Of a stretch of 64,000 nt of DNA, positions 56,579 to 64,000 are shown in pieces. The number at the start of each line of letters is the position of its first letter. Positions within the stretch are counted from its first letter, which is position 1. The DNA lies in NCBI GenBank assembly GCA_036674765.1, contig JARVKI010000021.1, forward strand, positions 248,001 through 312,000, given 5' to 3'. The translations under genes were made by a program, and so were the position numbers. Below the pieces are notes generated by a model, which made no database searches, was not told where the DNA came from, and worked only from the letters and a program-made list of their open reading frames with translations. The stretch comes from Seiridium cupressi. Taxonomy: Eukaryota > Ascomycota > Sordariomycetes > Amphisphaeriales > Sporocadaceae.

Positions 56579-57073
56579 TTTTTGCAGCCCTTGTGCCAGC
56601 TTGGCCAGGGCTCACCCTCGCGCTCGCTGCCTGCCCGCTCTTGCTCTACAATATTGATGGGCTGATGGATAGTCCATGGATGAAACACCACTGCTGGACG
56701 GCGCAAACATGCACGCTCGCTGCTTCACAGGGAAACAAAGTTCACCGGCGCCCTGCACAACATTACTCATCATCTTTCTGTGCTTCTAGACGGCCGTCCG
56801 GAAGGCCAAACATCTTGCCCCCGGCAGCGTTCCCCAGCTCTAGAGTCAACACCATCACGTTGCGCACGTGGCGGCGATGATCCGTTTTTGACGTTTGCCC
56901 CTGAGAGACAGCTCGCGGGATAGATGCGATTGGCAAAACTGATTGGAGCTCTCTCTAGTAGTTTCCCTTTGGAGACGTCGACCGCCACAGCTTTCGCGTC
57001 TTCGTGCGTTGAGCAATGCGCAACAGCGCCGCAAGCTGCTCCTCGAACCTACGCCATGGGACGCCACATGAAA

Positions 57074-57092
57074 GGGGGGAAAAAAAAAAAAA
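57074..57092. repeat. G6-A13 homopolymer junction
   Basis: Six G followed by thirteen A. A simple-sequence tract; a likely place for length errors. Confidence 0.8.
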
Positions 57093-60000
57093 GAGGTAGT
57101 ATGCTGCCGGGGACGTAGCTCACAGGTCAGCCTCCGTCCTCGAGGAACACAGCACAGCAATTGATACGCTTTTCTGCTCGCAAATAAGGTTCAAAGGCCG
57201 ATGCGGTCCCCCGTAGTACTTGCATCACCTTGAAGCTGGGAGCAACAGGCTGGAGAAGCGGATCGTTGTCCGACTGCCAAGAGCGGAGCAGGACCTTGCT
57301 CTGCAAGTCCGTCGACCGCCCAAGTCGGACAGATCCCGATGTTTCGCACCACTTCCCGACGCGGCTTTGAGCACCTCTGCCGTATCCATCCCCAGTCTCG
57401 GGTTGCTATGCATAGTAAGCGACACGCCCATCAGGGCCGCTTCCAGCCTACCCGATGACCAAATCGAAACATGAGCTCCATGCTCGTTTACGCAGTGATC
57501 CATTGTTCCTTGATTACAAGCACTGGGCCTACGGCTGTTCGAGCGGAGAGCAATGCTAGGTTTCCCGCATCTATCACTGGTTCGGCTGAACGCTTCGGTA
57601 CGCTTCAAGATCTCAAGGTTCGACCAACAACGGCCGGAGTTTATCCTCAAGCGCTGGACATTCTACGGCACCGCTAGAAGTCTTCTAGAAGGGTTCCGGC
57701 GTTGTGCTTCAGGTCGAGTGTGTGTGCGCTATCAGGAACTACTATACAATACGTAGGTGTGATACTGCTCTATCTTGCTAGAGGGGACGCATACTTTTTC
57801 GGGAGTTGTAGTCCGACTTACATCCAGTGCAACTTCCGACATGGTGATATCATCTCCTTTGATTATGATTACGATTTACGATCGATCGTGGTCGGCGACG
57901 TCGACACTGTATGTGTACAGGCACAGCGAGAGCCGGCAGGCTCCCCCTGTTGGGTGGCCCCCAAAGACCAGGATCTACGAAGCGGCGGTTTATTACTTGA
58001 TAGACCGCCAGGCCGGAACGCGAAGCCGTGCCCCAAACCTGCATTGGCAAAGACAACGGCAGATAGCTTTGGTACCATGATCCCCGTTTTGTAGCAGAGG
58101 CGTCGATTGCATGTCAAAACTACGTGCTCTATGATAGCTATGTAGGCAGTGGTCACGGGTGCGAGTTGGGCGCTTCGGCGTGAAGCAATGGGCTAGGTAG
58201 ATGCAAACATAAACACAAGGCTAATCAAAGGTGATCCGGAGCCGAAGTGGATGACGCTTCGGGCCCGCTGGTGGTGGAGGCCCTCGCCCTTGGGCAACGA
58301 CAGCCGGAAAGGCATGGGCGCCGTCTCGTATGGCGAAGATCATCAGCCTGTCAAATCCCGGCTCAGTCACTGCATATTATCGAGCTGCTACAGTATCTTG
58401 GACCATGGGAGCTGCAATCGGCGTGGCCGCTATCGGTTGTCGTCTCTGGTCGCCTGTGGCACCATGATCTGAAATGTGAAAATCCTGATGTGATGTTATT
58501 GGATCGGCTCATCACTTACCCTGCTATATTTCTTTTCAAGGCCTTACTACCCACTCCCCTCACCTGACAACACGCCAAAGCAGCTGGACGCAGAAACCCT
58601 ATCCGGGCCACTGTGGCTGCAGCATGACGCAGTCGCAAACCTTATTTTGCAGCGTCCCTCACCTTCCACTCGTCCATGGGGCAGCCCAATCGAGATGTGA
58701 TAAGACACACAGTGGCTGGCCTCATCTCCCGGGCAGCCAAGAAGCCTACACTGATTTCTCCCTTAGGCCCGCCAAGGAGGAAGTTCCCTGCCTTGATGTC
58801 ATCCATTGAACCTTACCAACGGCCCCTTCCCTGGGAGCGCTGGCGGATGATCCACGACAAGGATGAAATAAAAGGTTCTAATCGTATCTGTCGACACAGC
58901 TACAAACCAGACCAAAAACTCGGCCGAGCTATCCTGCTATGGGCATGCAGCTCGTCGACAAAATCTTGCAGCAGAATACATACGCCTACCCTCTGGCGGT
59001 CTGCACTTGGTTGTCTGTTATGACCGCATCACGGGGAGTAATCCACCAACGCACATACACTCTTGCATACGCCATGGACGCGTGTCGGTGGGTTCTCAGC
59101 TGCATGCTCTCCTTGCTGCTGCATATGCTGCAGCCCCATGGTGGGCTTGCTGGTTTTCCTCACAAGGAAGGTGAATAGACTTTCTTGGATGTTTTCTGGT
59201 TCGACGACTTAGTGCCGAACACGGCATCCTTCCAGAAGATTTCTAGACGTATTCTAGCGCCGGTCTAGCGTCTTCGATCGACCATATCGAAGAAGGTCCG
59301 GGGCACAAGCCAGGAGAGACCAAGGGATTCATTCGGATGATGTAGCACCTTGGAGCCCTTTTTCGCATCCATCAGTCGCGATTGGGGAACAGATTCGATT
59401 TTCACGTGACGGCGACCCTGTGCAAGCTCCCGAAAGGGCTCCCAAGGCGACTCTAATGCAGTCAGTCCCAGCTTGCTATCGCCGATGTACTTGCCACCTG
59501 CCCTCCCTCCCTAACCTCTCGGGCGTCTCTACGCCACGTGGAAGTGCAACCGTACTTAAGGTTTCGATGAACTTGAAGTTCCTCTCATAATGCCACGAAG
59601 TACCCCTTTCACCCAGGTACGTAGAGGGTACCGAGAAGAGGCTCGCTCTCCGCTAGGCCAACATAGCTCCTCACCGCTGGACTGGTCGGCCACCTGCACC
59701 ACATGCCCAGGGACGTTTAAGCTGTCTAAGCTGCTTGAGTTGCAGACAAGAAACACTGCCGCCGCTCTCTGCACAGACTCCGGACCCATCACCAACGGTA
59801 TGCACGATCGAATTCTGATTCCGAAAACGAATGGTCTGTTCTAAGCGTGTGTCTGGGCAGGTATATGCTCCAGATAGTTGTTCCATCACCAGCGTACAGA
59901 AGTCTGTGACCTGTTGCTCCTGCCAGCCATGTGCTTATCTTGCGAGGGTTCAAAACAACTGGACGCAGCTTGCGAAAAGGTTACCGAGGTAGGTAAAATC

Positions 60001-60595
60001 TTACCCAGTTCAGGGTTCGTTCGCCGCACGTGAGACCTGCCCGAAAGTCTTTGGTCGGCCACTCCATCGAGTTAGTGGATCTTTTTCCATTACGCCCCTC
60101 ACCAGTAAAAGCCAACGGAAGATTTGCCGACCACGAACGGCGCCACGATCGCCCACTTCCCTTCCCTTTCCCCTTATGTACATACAATGCACGCGAAGGT
60201 TAGCTTTTTCCGTTCCGCTGCACGCCGCCTGCGCTGCAGCTCCTGGGACGTCTTCTTGGCTTTCCCTTTGCCTTCTAGACGGTACAGTAGTTCTCTGTGT
60301 CCAGTAGCTAGCTCTCATCACTCAAAGCAGCGGCTCGGAACCATGCTGCCGTAGCCCAAGCGCTCTCACCGGGACTTTTGTCGTCTACTGTGGTAAGCTT
60401 TGCGCCGACCGCTGCTTTGAAATAGCCTCTAACCTACGGCTACCATGCTGGTGGTACCGGCTGCAGGCCGGGGGAAACCTAATCGGCGGATACTCGCGGG
60501 TGAAGTCTAAGCTGCTTGATCTGGATCCGAGGGAATGACATAAGTTATACAGCTAGGGAATTATCTTTAATCCGGTATGCAGCATATTGTCTCAC

Positions 60596-60632
60596 TTTTT
60601 TTCTTCTGTTTCTAATTAACTAAAGAAAAAAA
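60596..60632. repeat. 10-bp T-rich/A-rich inverted repeat
   Basis: Left arm tttttttctt (60596-60605), right arm aagaaaaaaa (60623-60632), exact complements with a 17-nt loop. RNA from either strand would hold an oligo-U run. Confidence 0.55.
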
Positions 60633-63600
60633 GAAAAAATCCCCTCCTAGCGGCAGTGGGGCTCCCCGCTCACCGTGTCTTACCACCCACTCTATTGCTG
60701 TTTCAAAGCGCCGCAACGTCGTGCAGCGTCAAGCGTTGACGATGTTGAGCCAACATGCACACTGCGACGAAAGGCTGCAAGAACCTCGTTTTTGGGCTTG
60801 TACACCGCGGCGCGACCCTCCCCACATTGAATTCGATTGTATGATCTCGTCAACAGTCGGTGATGAGGATACGAACCATGCCGACGAATTGACATATCAT
60901 TGACATCAGTTCCCGAGTTGAGTTCCTAGGCACCAACTGGGGATCCATGCTTCCCTATGCAGTATCCTTCCGTTCTCGCATGAAGCTCGACTTGATCAAA
61001 GTCTATCGTCCAATGTGCAAATGTTAAAAGAATATGACGGAGAATGAAGAATGAAAAAACCTCGTGTGACCAGCCTAAGTGGAAATGAGGTGTTCCGGTT
61101 GTCCCGACTTATGAGCTTGCACCACTACAAACTCAAGACTTTGCGGGGAACCAACGACATTGTCCCCTCACCTAGGTGGCTGCCTATGATGCTTGATTAC
61201 GTCGCGATGAATTGTAAAGACGCTTTTCTTTCCTTCCACAGCAAGCTTTGCGCTTTATCGCCTTATGCGGCGAGTTATGTATACTTGCTACCTACTCTAG
61301 GTCGAAACGATACCACAGAACTAGTACCTGCTAGAGGTGATCGAGAATAAACATATTCACAAAGTACTGGTAGATAATGACCAAGGTGAAATTGTGACTT
61401 GTGACGCTCCTCGGTACTTGTCACAAAGCTCAGTCCAAATGTAGCCACGAACTCTATCAGGCAGAGGGAGCTGCCTCTCCTGGCTGATCGCATCCAAACT
61501 GAACATGGGCAGTGAGTGTTGGAGCAGAATTTTCAGCCATTGCCAATTGTCACAATCTGTACGGGAATCTCAAATCCTGCTCGATGGGTGTTTGAGTAAC
61601 CGACCGTTGGTAGATGTAACACGGGACCATATCTGTTTAGCCTCCACTGAAAGGTATTTTGGTGATACTAGGATTCCTCTTCCCATTCAAGTAAGAAGAA
61701 GGAATTTGCTAGGATTCCTCCATCCTGTCGGTTTCTAAACTCTCAGCTTGTTGTTTGTTTAGAAAGGGTAGTTACGGATCAGTGGGAACCACTGGGTAAC
61801 CCATTGTTATAACACTCGTCGAGGGCTTCCCATTCTTCCTCCGAAATGTCGCATCTAGGCATATCATGAATATTCAAATCGAAGGGGGGGTGGATCAGGG
61901 TTTAAGACTGTGCGCTCCTTCCCGGAGCCGCATGTCTTGGCTTATATGCCAGGGATTGCGACACCCCATGTGGCCTTGGCATTGGAGATTTCCTTTCCGA
62001 TATATGATATGTCTAAAAGTGAACAAGGATTTGAGGCAAAGAGAAGGGGGAAAGTGCCAGAGTAGTTATTGATCATGCAAGGTAGAACAACATTATGCTT
62101 CTGTAATCTTTATATCCGGGTTCGCATCTCATTGTGCCGACTTCGAATTGTGGGTGCCTCTCTGTCGCAAACAAGGACTCGCCAATCTATCCTCCCTGAA
62201 TGTTGACTCCATGGCATATATGGCCATTGCCAACGGTGTGTAGTTGACAGAAACGCCTAAGAAGGTATTCAAGTCATGCATAAACTCACCTATCTTGACC
62301 AGTTGGAAATTCCCCCCCGTGGAAATGAAACATTTAACTGTGTAAATGGGGTTGACATTGGATATAAATGATCACTTGGAACAAATAGCATCTACAGGTT
62401 TGGACACAAGTGTCTGGTGCTGCAGTGGGCGCTGGTAATTCGCCTAATTTCAGGTCGTTATCGGTGCTTTAGAAGTCGTCGAACCCGTTAGAAGGAAGAC
62501 GAAAGACACGTAGACTGTTCCCCATCAGACAGTGCTAGCTGAACTGTCTTTTCAATGAATAGAGGCCAATATCTGATGCTGAATTATTTTCCTGAGACAG
62601 AACCTGGACGTTTATATGATACGAACGTTGCAAATTCTATTCAAGCGACGAAAATTGATCTTATGTGCTGTGATTTCCGAACAACGGCGCGTTTGACCTT
62701 AAAAATACGCCTGCGAGTTTGCCGTATTATTCATTCCGAAGGCACCAGCTCTCTTCGACTCTACCTTAACCTCAAATGCGAGCTCTAAGATGTGATTCGC
62801 AATCTAGTAGCTCACGGATGGTGGCACTGAAACTACTCCAGTAAACCCTCTCGGCCTCTCTGTATCATGATTCTTGCTTGACATTAGTTATCTGCAGGCA
62901 CAAATGGTAGCCAACGGCGCACCATAGGGTACATGAACTAAGACACGAATCGTGGAGGTCTTAAATTGGCTCAGACAGGTATCTACGTATTTGTCGAGGC
63001 GGTGGGCGATGCTTCGGACTGGCGGGGAACGCCGTGGTCTGTATTGTATCGATATCGGCGTGGTATGCCACTGCGTTTTACTGCTACTGTAAGAGTTGCT
63101 GGCCGCGTACTCATGATAATTTTGATGACAGCCATATTCAACATACTCAAGGTTATCCATTTCTTCTTTAGGTATACCAAGCCTATCACCGGCAGTGAAT
63201 AGCCATATTTTAGGAGCAGGAACAACTCGCTAGGAATTTTTCAGTGCCGAACAAGCTATAAAGGGCAAGCCATAACCCAGAATCCTTACGTGCATCGATA
63301 TATCAAAGATTCTCTACAGTACAGGATGAATACCTCCGTACTTTTTGGTCACACGTTCCCGACCTAGCTCCCTGTACTCCTTTGAGGTTTTGGGGAATTC
63401 GTTCAAATACCGTTCGAGCTACATAAGAGGTTTATCGGGTGATTCATGAAACCTGGATCCCGGTTCTACGTCGAACTACCATGACAAAGGGCTATAATCG
63501 TAGCAACTGCTTATCGGGGCGCACCATAATTTATAATTACGCAAAATGATTATACAACGTGCGTGTTGGTAGCCAAAAGATATCCATTCAATTCAATGGG

Positions 63601-64000
63601 CGTCTTCTCTTTATACTCTTCCCACTATACATCGTCGTCGAAGGAGTTATTGGGCAACCTGATGAGTACGGTATGAGTAGAATGGTATCAAGTTCGATCA
63701 CAGAGGATCCTTTTCCCCAATCATCACATCTAGAGCAGTTACAGTCCGTAAAGATAGACCTGTAGCGCAGTTTGTTGTTCGGTCATAACTCACCCTAGGA
63801 ATACATGCCAGCGGCTCGACTCCACGAACCATCCCATTCTCTTATTATCCTGGACCTATTTGTTTCAGTTTAATCAAGACCTCTTACAATCATACCTTCT
63901 CGGAATCGTGTGATCGGACTTCATATATGGGCCTTTATGTCCTCAAGCATGCGATGTATGATTCTGTCATTCGTTGTCAACTCCAGGTCAGCCAGAAGTC

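Larger units (their letters stand above)
53896..64000. other. 10-kb region with no recognisable gene
   Basis: After the bZIP 3' flank I find only short overlapping readings on both strands, without domains, signal peptides or consistent introns. The part 54900-57200 is C/T-rich on the plus strand with simple-sequence tracts; 60500-64000 is AT-richer. No transposase, reverse transcriptase, rRNA or tRNA was seen. Long regulatory sequence, noncoding RNA or decayed repeats are all possible. Confidence 0.4.

Noticed and set aside
57225..57650. 141-codon minus-strand open reading
   Set aside because: No homology that I recognise, no start context or introns; surrounded by equally long readings on the other strand.

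Overview
The window looks like nuclear DNA of a filamentous ascomycete (Pezizomycotina; Sordariomycete-like is my guess). Genes carry short introns of about 50-190 bp with GTAAGT-type donors and CTAAC/CTGAC branch points. The gene content is typical: a bZIP-DUF3425 regulator, a neutral ceramidase, galactose oxidase, a PKA regulatory subunit and a GPI-type secreted protein. Nuclear tRNAs occur singly. Genes sit alone on both strands; there are no operons. I recognise 19 protein loci (one a clear pseudogene, three more with a break in the frame or a splice site) and two tRNAs. No intact transposon, CRISPR array or rRNA gene was seen.

Layout. 0-5.5 kb: an Hrp1/Nab4-type RNA-binding protein, a PhyH-family dioxygenase, and the phosphoethanolamine cytidylyltransferase ect1, which shares a divergent promoter with the dioxygenase. 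5.5-8.2 kb: tRNA-Thr(AGT) and an unknown two-helix membrane protein with a frameshifted N-terminus. 11-18 kb is the densest part: pkaR, a UCH-type deubiquitinase, splicing factor SPF27, and a membrane-anchored neutral ceramidase. 18.4 kb: an intron-containing tRNA-Arg(TCG). 21.5-27 kb: a GPI-anchored Cys-rich protein, a GFA-family protein, and galactose oxidase. 29.8-31 kb: a DUF1365 pseudogene. 31.9-35 kb: mbf1 and cdt1. 37.3 kb: a small unknown protein. 42.8-44 kb: an FAD monooxygenase. 47.3-50 kb: a hot-dog thioesterase with an 11-nt microexon, divergent from the pseudouridine synthase pus9. 52.2-53.9 kb: a bZIP/DUF3425 factor with a frame break. The last 10 kb has no gene I can support.

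Most genes are unrelated housekeeping or lifestyle functions (mRNA 3'-end processing and export, phospholipid synthesis, cAMP signalling, ubiquitin recycling, splicing, sphingolipid turnover, replication licensing, tRNA modification). I see no biosynthetic cluster.

The most interesting point is at the 3' end of the hrp1-like gene. After the TAG stop the same frame stays open for 61 codons and encodes a second, diverged copy of the C-terminal tail, ending in its own PY-type nuclear localisation signal and stop. Also worth checking: the 11-nt microexon, a GG instead of AG at a splice acceptor, paired loss of a disulfide in galactose oxidase, and several one-base breaks that are either real gene decay or assembly errors.
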